Assembly: GCA_030280995.1 (NCBI GenBank)
Contig: JASXTE010000002.1
Location: 35,895,183 to 35,959,182 of the forward strand
Direction: 5' to 3'
Origin: Hemileia vastatrix
Lineage: Eukaryota > Basidiomycota > Pucciniomycetes > Pucciniales > Zaghouaniaceae
DNA length: 64,000 nt
The translations under genes and the position numbers were made by a program. How positions within the stretch are numbered: the first letter of the stretch is position 1; every line of letters starts with the position of its first letter. Below the pieces are notes generated by a model. That model saw nothing but the letters and a program-made list of their open reading frames with translations, was not told where the DNA came from and searched no databases. Positions 1-10,309 of the stretch are shown in pieces.

Positions 1-1680
1 ATCAGAGGCAAAATTAAGCTAGTCAGAGGGACTAAAAGGAGGAAAATTGTTTGTATGATTAGAACAAGAAGTAGTAGGATGAGTAAAAGCTGGTATCAGA
101 TCATAGGGAACGAGGAATATTGTCCTTCTGAGAATTGGCTGATGCTGAGGAAGATACTTTTATAAATCATATCAGTAAAAGTATAATTCTGTGAAAAATG
201 GGTAGTTTAAATTATAAAATTGTCCCTTTCTGCAATACACCATTTCTCATGTGGTCAATTTAGGTTCTGTGAAACAGGATGGCAAGAGGTTTGCTAATTT
301 TCATAGTATTTTATTTTTTGATAACCATAAAAGTGAAGGTGTTACAGACTTGGTCAAAAGTTTCCTTCTGAAGGACAGTGTAGAAATACTCTTACAGTTG
401 CTTTCTGTAAGATGAATCTAAGGGAGTTGGATAAACTAAAGAAAACACTGTCACTTTATTTTAATAAAGAGTTCGCAATTAACTAAGGTAAAATCTCTAC
501 TTGATATAAAATGACCAATAAACTATTTGATATTAATGGTATTGAGATGTAGAATTAGTGTTCTTTATAATGAGGGAAATAAATACAACAGTGAAGCTGT
601 ATTTGTAAAAGTTATATAAATGATTGAATAATATGTTTTTATGAAGATTTTATTTCTATGATTTAGTTGTTAAATTTAGATCCCTGATGATGTGACCTTT
701 AAAATGGTACACTTTAAGTTAATATATATGATTATGAATGAATTTAATAAAATATTATGTAAGAGTGTTATGTTTATAAGGGTGTCACAATTATAAAATT
801 TGTTGTGTAAAATTATAATGATTGTTTTTAATATGCATTGTTGTGGTTGTTTGTTCTCTTGTATGTATCTGTATCTCTCTCTCTCTGTACCTAATTTTCA
901 GTTTTCAGGATTTATATGCATAGTGTGTCACATGCCCTACCTTCCCTAACTGGAGAATTCTGGAGCTCATCCGGAGCTTATCCAGAGAACACCGGAGTTA
1001 GTACAGAGCTCATCTGGAGAGTTTTGGAGCTTGTATCAACTTTTGGACTCAATTAGATACCTTAAAATACAAATAAAAAATCTAGAAAAAATATAGATGA
1101 TAGAGCTACTTCTCCTTTATAATTCATTCTATTTTTTGTACTCTGTGTAGCCTTATTCAGATAGTAAATAATGATAAAAGGTAAGTAAATTATGAAAAAT
1201 GAAAAATAGCCAAATATAATTTATAAAAATATTAAAAAAGTAGAAAAATAGTAGAAATTCCTCAAAAATTCCTAAAGGTTTTTGAGACTCCTGAATTTAA
1301 TTTCTGTGCATTTTTCAATCCTATCATTGCATTTCCTGTCTGTTAATTATTCATTTAATCTTGACTGTTAGAATTAACCCTTTTTAAACCACTTTTAATA
1401 CCTAATATCTTTAATAGAACCATTTTGAAATTAGATTGGCTTTTCCAATCTCAATAACCATCTCACAAAAATATTTTTTAATTTACTCCAGTGCCCTACT
1501 TAGCTTTAGACTTCCACATCTTCCCTCCAATAAAGAATGTCCCCAGTCTTTTAATTTTGCATAACTGGTTGTACACATATTCATCCTCTCTTCATCCTCT
1601 TCAACCAATTGCCTTAACTATTCCTGAATATTTCCTCCTTTATTTTTAAATCAATATCATCATCAATATATCATCAAAAG
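1..1680. other. AT-rich degenerate flank, no gene recognised
   Basis: No open reading frame of convincing length. A plus-strand frame is open from position 1 to about 171 and reads as basic, Trp-containing protein, possibly the tail of a decayed repeat, but no family is recognisable. A CT microsatellite lies near 872-888, and imperfect repeats of a GGAGCTCATCCGGAG-like motif lie at about 950-1035. Nothing else stands out. Confidence 0.5.
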
Positions 1681-1689
1681 AACTTTCTG

Positions 1690-2041
1690 TCCCATGTGAG
1701 CTTTGTGCCAAATACCAGGTTTCTTTTCTAATTTCTAGCCCTGGTCTTTGTGGAAGAACCAACTGTGATCTATTCAGGCTTAAGAAAATCAAGTGCAATC
1801 ATCGAATTATACTTTCCAGAACTAAATTCTATACTGGACAAGCCACTTTTCCTGATCTGACTATCCCTAAAAAGAGATTATTAAAAATCCCCACCTTCTT
1901 TTGTAATATAAAGGCCAAAACAGCTTCTTCATCTAATAATCCCAATCCTGAGATTCCTCCTCCATCTCAAGATCCTATTCCTTTTAAGCCAGTTTCTCCA
2001 TTCATTTTTTCTGAAACATTATTTCCTGGCTCAAAAATTTA
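1690..2041 (+). pseudogene. Degenerate Cys-rich, Pro-rich reading frame
   Basis: A plus-strand frame with no start codon of its own contains closely spaced cysteines (a C-x2-C pair, later C and N-C, then a basic L-K-K-I-K-C), followed by a Pro/Ser/Lys-rich stretch that ends at a TAG near 2041. The order (Cys pairs, basic patch, proline-rich tail) matches the reading frame split by element D at 3356/11451, so the two look like diverged copies of the same repeat-borne gene. No catalytic domain is visible. It could be a decayed transposon-borne DNA-binding protein. Function unknown. Confidence 0.35.
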
Positions 2042-2494
2042 GTCTTTAAATTTTAATTTAATAATTCTCCTACTAATCCCAAATCCAACTACTATCTCTT
2101 CAACTCCTAAGCTATTGAAATCACCAATACAGATGAAGTTGGCCAGGGGCTGAATTATTACATTAATAATTATCTTAATTTTCATAGATATCACTTTCTT
2201 GATTCTTGTGATTATATGAAGTGTGAATTTCAAACTAATTTATAGGAAACTCCTGCTAATAATATTGAAGATTTAATGAAAAGAAGAATTTTAATGAAAA
2301 GCTTTGATAATGATGTTGAAAGATTCCAAAGGAATTTTTTATTTTTATTGTCTTCTACTCTTTAAAACTTTAATACTTCTATTATTTTTAGTGCTGATAA
2401 CTATTAATTTCTGGTTGATTTTAATTCTTCTTTAAATTTCATTTAATTGTCATATTTTGAAATAAATTTTTTATAAACCATATTTGCCATGTGA

Positions 2495-3110
2495 TTATTC
2501 CACTACTGAGAGAAAGGTTTGAATCCCTTCAGACTCTCCTCTACCAGTCTCCATCATTTTCACAGCATGAGAGAGCAGGCCTTGCCAATGTGCCAAATTC
2601 TTTGGATTCCATTCCCATTGGGCTTTCCCTGAGCCAAATACTATGATTCTATTCTCACCATAAAGTCCTCCAAGCTTCGACCTAAATATTATATCAAGGA
2701 GACCCATTAAATCCAAATCCTATCCTTCTTCTTTGATTCAGAATCACAACATTTAAATAAATTTACAACCCTTTAAAATCACTCCTACTTTTATCATAAA
2801 TCATAATTTTCCAGACATTCTTAGCACCTATATTTTTGACTTTTAACAATCTTCATCAGTAACCTTTAAAATCTCCATCTTTCTTTAATCCTAAATAACT
2901 CCCTTTAATGACATCTCTATTGCCTAAATTTAGTTGCACTGTTTTGATTAATGACTTAGTTTTCCAAATGAGTGAGTACCAATTTGAGTACTGATGAACC
3001 AGTGATAAATTAAAAATGACTGAAATGAATATTGCAATTGATTTATATTCCCTCCTTATATCTTTGAAACCCAAATTTTAATTGATTGCAAATTTATAGT
3101 CTTGTTGGAC
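2495..3110 (-). pseudogene. Degenerate minus-strand coding remnant
   Basis: Two short minus-strand frames (2856-3074 and 2495-2716) follow one another and have protein-like composition. The second has a Trp-rich segment (W-E-W-N-P, then A-H-W-Q-G). They may be one decayed protein broken by stops. I do not recognise the family; a decayed retroelement gag or pol segment is possible but not shown. Confidence 0.25.
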
Positions 3111-3355
3111 TAAAGTGAAAGTAATTTATGTCATAGGGGACCAATGATTGACATTTTTTCTGTTTGTTTCCAGTTTAAGGTCTTAGAGGACCAAATCTCT
3201 ATAGCTCATTTCCAGTTTTAGGTCATAGTAGACCAAAGATTGTGTTGATTCTATCTGGCTACTACTTTCCTTGAGCCCATTTTTACCATGATTTTCTCAC
3301 TTTCCTGTTTTCCTATCCAGGCTATCCTTCCCATCCTAATTTTCAAATTTTGAAG

Positions 3356-3418
3356 ATGACTCCTTCCAACTTCACTGCTTCTAATAAAAAAGCTTGTGGT
3401 TACTGCTCCTTTACCCAT
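3356..3418 (+). pseudogene. 5' part of Zn2Cys6-like gene split by element D
   Basis: ATG at 3356 opens a frame of 21 codons that reaches the insertion point of element D; the last bases CCCAT (3414-3418) are the target duplication. It contains the first C-x2-C pair. Taken with the continuation at 11451, and read across only one copy of the duplication, the cysteine spacing is C-x2-C-x6-C-x14-C-x2-C-x6-C. This resembles the fungal Zn(II)2Cys6 binuclear cluster. The site was therefore coding-like before the retrotransposon landed. Confidence 0.5.
3414..3418. repeat. Target site duplication CCCAT, left of element D
   Basis: CCCAT directly precedes the left LTR at 3419 and recurs directly after the right LTR at 11446-11450. 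Five-bp duplications are typical of Ty3/gypsy integrases. Confidence 0.93.
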
Positions 3419-4554
3419 TGTCAGTCAGTCGTCTAGAAGAAGGTAAGAAAAATAGGAGAAAAGGAGGAGAGAAGGAGGAGGACAAGGGAAAATAAAAGAA
3501 ATAAATTACAATAATATATTTAATTTATTTAAGAGGGAAACAACGGCGAGCAACTTTGAGAGATGAAAAAAACTTAGAATTTATTAATAATAATACTATT
3601 TAATGTAAGGGTTCTGCGCGGCAAACACTTTTAATTACTATCAGACTTAAAGCAACCTTTAATTTGTTATATAGACTTTTAATTAGAATTGTATTACTAA
3701 TAAAAAAATATAAACGTAGTAAAATAGTATTTAATTTGTTGAGTGTATAATAAGTGATCATGCTACAGGGGATTATCCAAGGCCCTTTTATAGGCAATGG
3801 GTCCTCTGAAGCGCCACTATGTTTGTAAATACAATAGTTAGAATAGAATAAAACAAACATATCAAAGAGTAAATGAAACATAACAATGTAGAGAAAAACA
3901 TGAAACAAATAATTAAAACCCCAATTAAGAATTCAATTTCCCCGCCATTAATTCCCAAATCAGTAAGTAAAAATAGTGAATAACTAAACAAGATTGGAAC
4001 ATAGGAACTATGAGAAAAATAATTCCAAACAGATGGTACAGTCTGATTTAAGGATATTTTTAAGTGAAACAAAAAAATACTTTGACGCAACAAAACATGT
4101 AATTAATCTCAATTTAGTATAAATTAATTAATTGTTTTTTTCTGACACAATTAAGGGTCAAAAGAAGCGTCATCAATTATTGTTTAGTATTATATGAAAG
4201 GTGTTATTTAATATATAAATTTAAATAATTAATTTAAATATATTATAAGTCAATTTTACGCTTATAATTATAATATATGTTTTTCAATTAATTAAATATA
4301 AATTTATAATTATTAAATACATGAAAATGTGCCATTATTTGTAGAAAATATTATATTATGTTCAATTTAAATGTATATAAAAATTTATATAACCAATAAA
4401 ATTAATATAACACTTGTATATAATAAAATACTTATATAATTTTATTATGCAATAAAATATTAATTTATATTCATTAAATACAATTCTTACCCACTCTTTC
4501 AGGATTTATAAGTTACATATCATTTACTGGACTCCTGGAATAGCCTGGCTGACA
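3419..4554 (-). repeat. Element D 3' LTR (left copy)
   Basis: 1136 bp, same length as the copy at 10310-11445. It begins TGTCAGTC and ends GCTGACA on the plus strand, giving matched TGTCA/TGACA termini. Small open frames inside it (about 3600-4090) recur in the other LTR and are not considered genes. Confidence 0.93.
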
Positions 4555-4570
4555 CTCACTCACTCTAAAA
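4555..4570 (-). other. Polypurine tract of element D
   Basis: On the minus strand the purine run ending AGAGTGAGTGAG abuts the TGTCAGCC start of the 3' LTR. This is the expected plus-strand primer site. Elements C and B have near-identical runs at the same place. Confidence 0.75.
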
Positions 4571-4588
4571 AAAACAATAAAAAAAATG

Positions 4589-6640
4589 CTAAGATTTTTT
4601 CTTTTTGTATTTTTTCAACAGAGTAGGCAGATTTGAAATTTCCTTGCCAGGTATCCATGCATCATGTTCAGATGATTTGTTCTTATATCTCAATAAATAT
4701 TCAGTACCTCTTTCAGAAGTGATAATTCTATCATTGAGAATTTTATCAATTTCTGCTGTTTCTGTGACTTCCTGAGGGTTCTTCTTAGGTATTCCTCTTC
4801 TTTTTGGAAATAAGTGACTGTTGGAAGTATAAGGCTTAAGCAAAGAAATGGGAAAGACAGGATGTTTCCTATCATATGGAGAATACAATACAACTTCTAC
4901 TGCATTATCACCAACCATTCTTTTAACAACAAATGGTCCTACAAAAGGATCCTTTAATTTGTGGTTACCTTGTAAATTGAAATGGACAGTAGAGATCAAC
5001 ACTTCATCACCCTTGTTAAATGTGTATTCTTTATGGGATTTATCACATCTTTTCTTTTCATATTCAAATGCTTTATCAATACAACTCTGAGCATGTTTTC
5101 TGCATAGCTGTTGCATTTGCATAAAAGATTTTACACCAGGGTGTAGTTCCAACTTAGCTAATTTATTATTGAGAATCTGAGCAGGAGTGTTTGGGACATA
5201 ACCTAACCAAAGCTCAAAAGGCTTTTTCTCAGTGACAGAATGAACAGTGCTATTATATGCAAATTCAAGACCAGGCAAAAGAGTGACCCAATCATGAGTA
5301 AATCTGTCATTGTCTTTATATTCTAAACCAAAGGCACAATACCTTCTAATCATATCTTCCAGAGTTTTAATCATTCTTTCAGCTAGACCATCAGTCTGAG
5401 GATGGTGAGCTGTAGACAATTTTAACTCACAGCCACAAATATCCATCAAAGAGGTCCAAAACTCAGAAGTGAATTTTGGATCCCTATCAGAGATAATGGC
5501 TTTTGGAAAACCAATAATATTAAACATGTAAGACCACCATAAGAAAGATAATTCTTTGGTGGATAAATCTTTGTGGGTTGGAATAAATTTGCACATTTTT
5601 GTGAATCTATCCACTATTACCCAACAAGAGTTAAAGCTGTCTTTACCTGCAACAGGAAGACCAGTGACAAAATCCATATTAATGATTTGCCAGGGAGCAC
5701 TAGGTGCTTCAATATGTTGTAATAACCCTGCTCTCTTACCTGTTAACCTTTTAGATTTTTGGCAGGAATCACAAGATTCAACATATAATTTTGTGTCTTC
5801 AGACATATTAGCCCACCATGCAGTGTTTTTGATTCTAATCAATGTTTTTTCAAGATCAAAATGACCAGCTAATATGTCATCATGACAGAGTTTGAGGATA
5901 GTTTCTTTCATTGAAGGAGGAATTACAATTACATTGGTAAGCTTCCTTCTATAATATATATAACCATCTTCAATAGAGAACTTTCCTTTATTTAAAGCAT
6001 TTTGGTACTTTGCAGGAAGAGTTTTTATTAATGCTTGAATTGAAGCATTCTTAGGATCATTTAAGATAGTAACCAATTTATTTAAATAAGAATCTTTATC
6101 ATATGAATCCAGTTTTAACTGTAATAACTCCTCTTCCATATCAACTATAAATATACCATGGATATGAACAGTATCATCTTCAGGTACATAAGCAGGATTT
6201 GAGTCATTATTTGGCAGAGGCAATCTGGAGAGCATATCAACATTAGAGTGAACATTTCCAGCTCTATGGATAATTTTCATCCTTCCTCTGTATTCTTGAA
6301 CAGCAAGTTGCCACCTGAACATATGTCTGTTAGGTGTCTTGAGGTTTAAGAGAGACTTCACAGCACTACAGTCAGTTACCAACTCAATATTTTGGTCATC
6401 CAAATAGTAATGAAGTTTCTCAAGAGCCCAAACAACTGCTAAGCACTCCAATTGAGTGGCACCATATTTCAATTCACTATTTCTTAAGGTTCTTGAAATA
6501 TAACAAATTACAACCTCTGAGGATTTATCATTAATAATTTGCTTTTGGTGAAGGGCAGCACCCAGACCAATAAAGCTAGCATCTGTATAAAGGACAAATG
6601 GCTTGTTAAAATCTGGAAGAGCTAATATAGGGGCTGTCAT
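4589..6640 (-). CDS. pol: Pol fragment: RNase H, integrase, chromodomain (element D)
   Basis: Open frame of 683 residues without internal stops. RNase H (about 8-140) has catalytic-type acids at D20 (in Y-T-D-A-S), E65 and D90. The integrase zinc finger is H253-x6-H260 with C290-x2-C293. The DDE core has D323 (N-M-D-F-V), D385 (S-D-R-D) and E421 (A-E-R-M), all present. The C-terminal 56 residues (from about 628) have chromodomain spacing (E-I-D-K-I-L, Y-L-L-R-Y-K, W-I-P-G), placing the element among chromoviruses. The listed ATG is internal: coding continues upstream into the deletion junction near 6641-6690, where protease and RNase H meet in different frames. The enzyme could integrate DNA, but this copy cannot make cDNA by itself. 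Confidence 0.9.
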   Translation of the reverse strand: MTAPILALPDFNKPFVLYTDASFIGLGAALHQKQIINDKSSEVVICYISRTLRNSELKYGATQLECLAVVWALEKLHYYLDDQNIELVTDCSAVKSLLNLKTPNRHMFRWQLAVQEYRGRMKIIHRAGNVHSNVDMLSRLPLPNNDSNPAYVPEDDTVHIHGIFIVDMEEELLQLKLDSYDKDSYLNKLVTILNDPKNASIQALIKTLPAKYQNALNKGKFSIEDGYIYYRRKLTNVIVIPPSMKETILKLCHDDILAGHFDLEKTLIRIKNTAWWANMSEDTKLYVESCDSCQKSKRLTGKRAGLLQHIEAPSAPWQIINMDFVTGLPVAGKDSFNSCWVIVDRFTKMCKFIPTHKDLSTKELSFLWWSYMFNIIGFPKAIISDRDPKFTSEFWTSLMDICGCELKLSTAHHPQTDGLAERMIKTLEDMIRRYCAFGLEYKDNDRFTHDWVTLLPGLEFAYNSTVHSVTEKKPFELWLGYVPNTPAQILNNKLAKLELHPGVKSFMQMQQLCRKHAQSCIDKAFEYEKKRCDKSHKEYTFNKGDEVLISTVHFNLQGNHKLKDPFVGPFVVKRMVGDNAVEVVLYSPYDRKHPVFPISLLKPYTSNSHLFPKRRGIPKKNPQEVTETAEIDKILNDRIITSERGTEYLLRYKNKSSEHDAWIPGKEISNLPTLLKKYKKKKS

Positions 6641-6690
6641 TAAGCAACTTTTTAATTTATCAAAAGCTTTTTGACAGTCATTATTCCAGA
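6641..6690 (-). other. Deletion junction removing reverse transcriptase
   Basis: Protease and its G-N-D-I-L tail run to a stop at 6681, and the RNase H linker (W-N-N-D-C-Q-K-A-F-D) starts immediately after in another frame. In element C the same two segments are separated by the whole RT domain (about 23850 to 22500). D therefore lost roughly 1.2 kb of RT. Confidence 0.85.
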
Positions 6691-7961
6691 GAATCCAGTT
6701 TCACACCAAACATGGTTAAAATATCATTTCCCATAATAAACCAATTGCTTAAATTATCATTTTTCATGACAACAAACTCACAAACAGCTCTGACAAAACC
6801 ACCATTATATTTGAAGAATACAGAGGTTTTGTATTTGCCAATAGGAAATAAGGTAGAACCATACCCTCTCCATTTTTCAGAAGTTATAGGTAATAATTTA
6901 CTCAAATATTCCTTATCCACTGAAGACAAAGCTTTTTCAGATACTACACTTCCTCCAGCACCAGAATCAAGAACTACATCAACATTTTTACCATTAATGA
7001 TAACAGGTGCCTTTAAAGGGGATATAGGAATAGAATTGTTAGTAATATCTCTAATCATCTCAGCATTTTCTACTGAAGATAAATTCAATACACAATCTTC
7101 AGATATATTATTTAAATAATGGACATCATGTTCCAACATTAAAACATCTTTAACAGATTCATTGTCATAGGAGATATTACTTTCACAGTCACTGGAAGAA
7201 TTATTGACATCAAGTTCAACTTCATTAGTGTCTTCATTTTGTTCAACAAGATGAATTTTCTTGTCACAAACATGACCCTTCTGCCACGGTTTGTTACACT
7301 TATAACAAGTATTTGTTGCATATTTTTTAGGTGCAACTGGGGCAGAGGGTTTACCAGATTTTTCTGGGAGCTTTATAGAGGGTTTATTCTGATCATTATA
7401 AGATTTACCAAGGTAATTCTTTGGTTCATATCTATGGTTGAGCAGTACTTCATTACAGATATTAATGAAAGAAGAATTTTCCCTTACATGCTCAGTTCTA
7501 GCAACAATCAAATCCCTAAGAGAATTTGGTAATTTATACAAGATTTTATCTCTCCAAATATCATAATCCATCTTTGGATCAATTGCTCTAAGGATTTTAG
7601 TTATTTTCATCAGAAAAACAATGAGCTTTTCAACAGAGGAGAATACATATCTAGTATTTTCATACAGTCTCTTTTGAGCTAACCTGAATTTTGAACCACC
7701 AAACTGATTCTCAATCAAGGATTTCCAATCATTCCATGTATAATGATTGTTATCTAAAAGGACAGATTCATACCACATCAAGGCTACATTGGAAAATAAA
7801 GAAATTAGCTTAGAAACGATTTCCTCATCAGGTAGTTTATAAGATCTCTTTAAATTATCAATTCTTTGGATAAAGTGTTGCCAATCAGAGGAAGAATCAC
7901 CATCAAAGGTAGGATATTGGTCTAACTTAGGCCAATTTTTCTGACTACTGGGATGGTCCAC
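6681..7961 (-). CDS. gag: Gag C-terminal half, zinc knuckle and protease (element D)
   Basis: 426-residue frame. Residues 8-180 form the retrotransposon gag (capsid) domain, containing W-P-K-L-D-Q-Y, S-D-W-Q-H-F and Q-F-G-G-S-K blocks also found in elements B and C. A zinc knuckle C219-x2-C222-x7-H230-x-C232 follows, the C-x-C-N-K-P-W form common in gypsy gags. An acidic linker leads to an aspartic protease with D-S-G-A-G-G. The same frame continues upstream through a stop at 8013 into the 8013-8249 segment, so the real gag was longer. Confidence 0.85.
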   Translation of the reverse strand: MDHPSSQKNWPKLDQYPTFDGDSSSDWQHFIQRIDNLKRSYKLPDEEIVSKLISLFSNVALMWYESVLLDNNHYTWNDWKSLIENQFGGSKFRLAQKRLYENTRYVFSSVEKLIVFLMKITKILRAIDPKMDYDIWRDKILYKLPNSLRDLIVARTEHVRENSSFINICNEVLLNHRYEPKNYLGKSYNDQNKPSIKLPEKSGKPSAPVAPKKYATNTCYKCNKPWQKGHVCDKKIHLVEQNEDTNEVELDVNNSSSDCESNISYDNESVKDVLMLEHDVHYLNNISEDCVLNLSSVENAEMIRDITNNSIPISPLKAPVIINGKNVDVVLDSGAGGSVVSEKALSSVDKEYLSKLLPITSEKWRGYGSTLFPIGKYKTSVFFKYNGGFVRAVCEFVVMKNDNLSNWFIMGNDILTMFGVKLDSLE

Positions 7962-8012
7962 TTTTTGGTTTGAATTATTTATTATTAATAATTCCTGAAG
8001 TTTAGCCAGGTG

Positions 8013-9622
8013 TTAAGAAATTTCATTATTTACAGAAACAGCTGGTGCATAACCATCACAAGATTTTTTGCTAGTAGCAAAAGATTTTACAGACTCATTT
8101 TCAGTTTGTTTAATGGTTGAAATATGAGGAAGAAAGGATGAAATTTGCTCAGGTTTTTTCCATTTATTTTTATGCAGCTTATTTACAGAAATCTCATTTA
8201 GTTCATTATTGATGGTTAAGGTTGAGAACTTTTCCTGTAGGTCAGACACATAGTTTCTTATTCTTGGAATTTCAGATATCTGGTCATTTACTTTTGCAAG
8301 AGATAGAACATTTCTGTCCTCAGAAACTGAGTACTTAGTGCATGGAAATCATTTTTTAGCTTCTTAAACTCATTTTGCAGAGATTTTATTTCATTCCTGA
8401 ATGAATAATTTTCCTCAATAAGGGGTTTCAATTCACTCAAGGTCTTATGTAGACTGATATTTCTATCTGAGATAGCTCTATGGTCACTTCTTATTTGTTT
8501 TTGTTGACTAAGAACAATATTCAAGGTTTCTTTGATTTTTAAATAAGCTGTATTTTGTACAGAAGAACTCACTTTACATTGCAAGTGTAAATTATTTAAT
8601 CTATCATTTTCATGGATTAACACATCTCTCACATGTTTATCTTTCACAATATTAAAATCAAGGGTATCTTTCAATATTTCCTCAGAAGTTTTTTCAATTA
8701 AGGTATAGATTTCAGGGGGAACAGAATCATTTTTAATTTCAAGAGAAGGATTAATTAAAGATGAAGAAGTTAAATGTAAAGGTTCATCAAATGACAATTT
8801 TCTAATTACATCAATAGGGCTACTAGTTACAGGAAGCTGTCTTTTAACAGGTTTAACTGTTCTTTCACCATGTTCAATAATATTACCTGCAGAAGAAGAT
8901 TTATTAGAAAACATACCCAAGTGACTATCAACCAAATTACTTACCATGGCAGAGGAGGAAACTTCCCCTGGGACTGGGTTTGGGATTGTGCTTGGGCCTT
9001 CTTTCTCCTGCCTTGTTGGTAGGGATGAGGAGGTGGATGGAAATTGGGTGTTCTGGATGGGCCAGGCTGATGATGAGGAGGGTGTTGCACATTCTGTTGG
9101 TAGTGACTCATTAGATAATCCCATTTCCATTGCTCTACTTCCATAGTATTTGGCTTTTGGATGGTTGAGCTGGGTGGCTGTGAAGGTTGAGCCTGAAACT
9201 GAGGCTGATTGGGATGCAACTGAGGAGGGGCCTGGGCCTGAATCTGGTTCCTGAGTTCTTGAACCTGATCCCACAAGGTGTCTACCTTTGCTTTGTACGT
9301 CATATTTTCTTTCTTCAACTCTTTTATATGACTGGATAGGTTGCTGATTTGTTGTGGCAGAGGAAGCTTTTTTATTTTGAAGCCTTTTGGAAGACCTTCT
9401 TGAGGCACTAGAGGCTTTACTTCCTTCTGTGGTACTGGGGGAAGGGGGTTTGGTTTGTTTGCATTTCATGTCATTTCCACATCCTGCAGTATGTGAATTC
9501 TTTGTGTTAGCATAAGATTTTTTATGTCCAACTTTTGAAGAACTTACACTGTCAGCATCATAGTCAATTTCAATTTCATCCACTTGCATGTTATCCATTT
9601 TTTCAGCCAAATTGCTGGACAT
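8013..9622 (-). pseudogene. gag: Gag N-terminal region with frameshift (element D)
   Basis: ATG at 9622 opens 444 codons to 8288. The first about 240 residues are Ser/Pro-rich and disordered, with a basic S-K-R-L-Q-N-K-K block; the last about 150 are predicted coiled coil. A frameshift near 8250-8288 leads to the 8249-8013 frame, which then shares frame with 7961-6681 through a stop. Compared with element C, where one 803-residue frame covers all of this, D's gag is broken in two places. The segment 9408-8941 also carries the overlapping +1 frame. Confidence 0.8.
8941..9408 (-). CDS. Overlapping +1 reading frame inside gag (element D)
   Basis: 155-codon frame lying wholly inside gag, +1 relative to it. 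It encodes G-F-K-I-K-K-L-P-L-P-Q-Q, then a heptad-like helix (N-L-S-S-H-I-K-E-L-K), a Gln/Pro-rich stretch, a Trp motif (V-E-Q-W-K-W-D-Y-L), and a tail P-H-P-Y-Q-x-G-x-R-R-K ending in P-W. Element C has a 156-codon counterpart with the same order and the same relative frame, and element B has a broken one. No known domain is recognised. A small accessory or structural protein is inferred; how it would be translated (leaky scanning or frameshift) is not visible. Confidence 0.6.
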   Translation of the reverse strand: MPQEGLPKGFKIKKLPLPQQISNLSSHIKELKKENMTYKAKVDTLWDQVQELRNQIQAQAPPQLHPNQPQFQAQPSQPPSSTIQKPNTMEVEQWKWDYLMSHYQQNVQHPPHHQPGPSRTPNFHPPPHPYQQGRRKKAQAQSQTQSQGKFPPLPW

Positions 9623-10294
9623 ACTAGTGGGAAGATTTTAATTTACTTCTTATTTTTTTAAAAAAAATAATAAAAGTTAGTTAATAATTGCTCCAAATAA
9701 TAAAAAAAATTTTTTAATTAAATTATAGAAAAAAAAAATTTCAATATAAAGTAATAATTATAAAAAATTAATTTAAAAAAAAATGGATTGAGAGGTTAAA
9801 TTGGGAATAAACAATCAAGTTAATTCAACCAATTAATTACCAATATTAAATATGGCAATATATTTGGGACTAAGCACAAAGTACTTTTAAGTCAACCAAA
9901 ATTAACAATAATTAATAATATAAAAAAAATTAAATTAATAATTCAATTTGTATTAATAAAAATGTCAATTCTTCTAGGACTAAGAGGATTAACACTCTAT
10001 AATGGTCAACTAGGAAAAAAAAATTCAATAATTGAACACTTACACTCAGTGAATCAGCAATTAAGCCACAATCACTGTTATTGCAGTAAAAATATAGTAA
10101 TATGAGTGAGAGGTGCAAAGTTGAACTTACTGTAGTGATCGAAAAATGACTTCAAAATAATATAAGAATTAATATAATATAAACCTAAGAGATTGAACCC
10201 AAGTTCGAAACACAGTTGCGGCAAAAGTTTCGTTTTTGCTAGGTGGTCCATGCGTTTTGTCGTTCGTCGCCAGGCTCGATCGTCGTCGTCGTTT
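9623..10294 (-). other. Untranslated leader of element D
   Basis: AT-rich leader between primer-binding motif and gag ATG. It contains at least two copies of a GGACTAAG ... GTCAAC motif (about 9868-9898 and 9977-10010) that also recurs in the leader of element C, so it may serve RNA packaging or another cis role. The part next to the LTR (10200-10300) is less AT-rich. Confidence 0.55.
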
Positions 10295-10309
10295 GGAAAG
10301 GTCCCCAGT
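10295..10309 (-). other. Primer-binding site of element D
   Basis: Reading the minus strand, the 5' LTR ends in ...CGACA and is followed by ACTGGGGACCTTTCC. A TGG start two bases inside the LTR is the expected complement of a tRNA CCA end. Elements C (TTGGGAACCTTTCC) and B (AGGGGTCTTTCC) keep the same block in the same place. The tRNA is not identified; it does not look like initiator Met. Confidence 0.65.

Noticed and set aside
3600..4093. Hydrophobic open frames of about 100 codons, repeated at 10491-10984
   Set aside because: They lie within the two LTRs of element D and are by-products of the duplicated LTR; no homology or start context supports them.
6712..7532. Plus-strand frames over gag/protease of element D
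   Set aside because: Antisense shadows of the minus-strand gag-protease frame.
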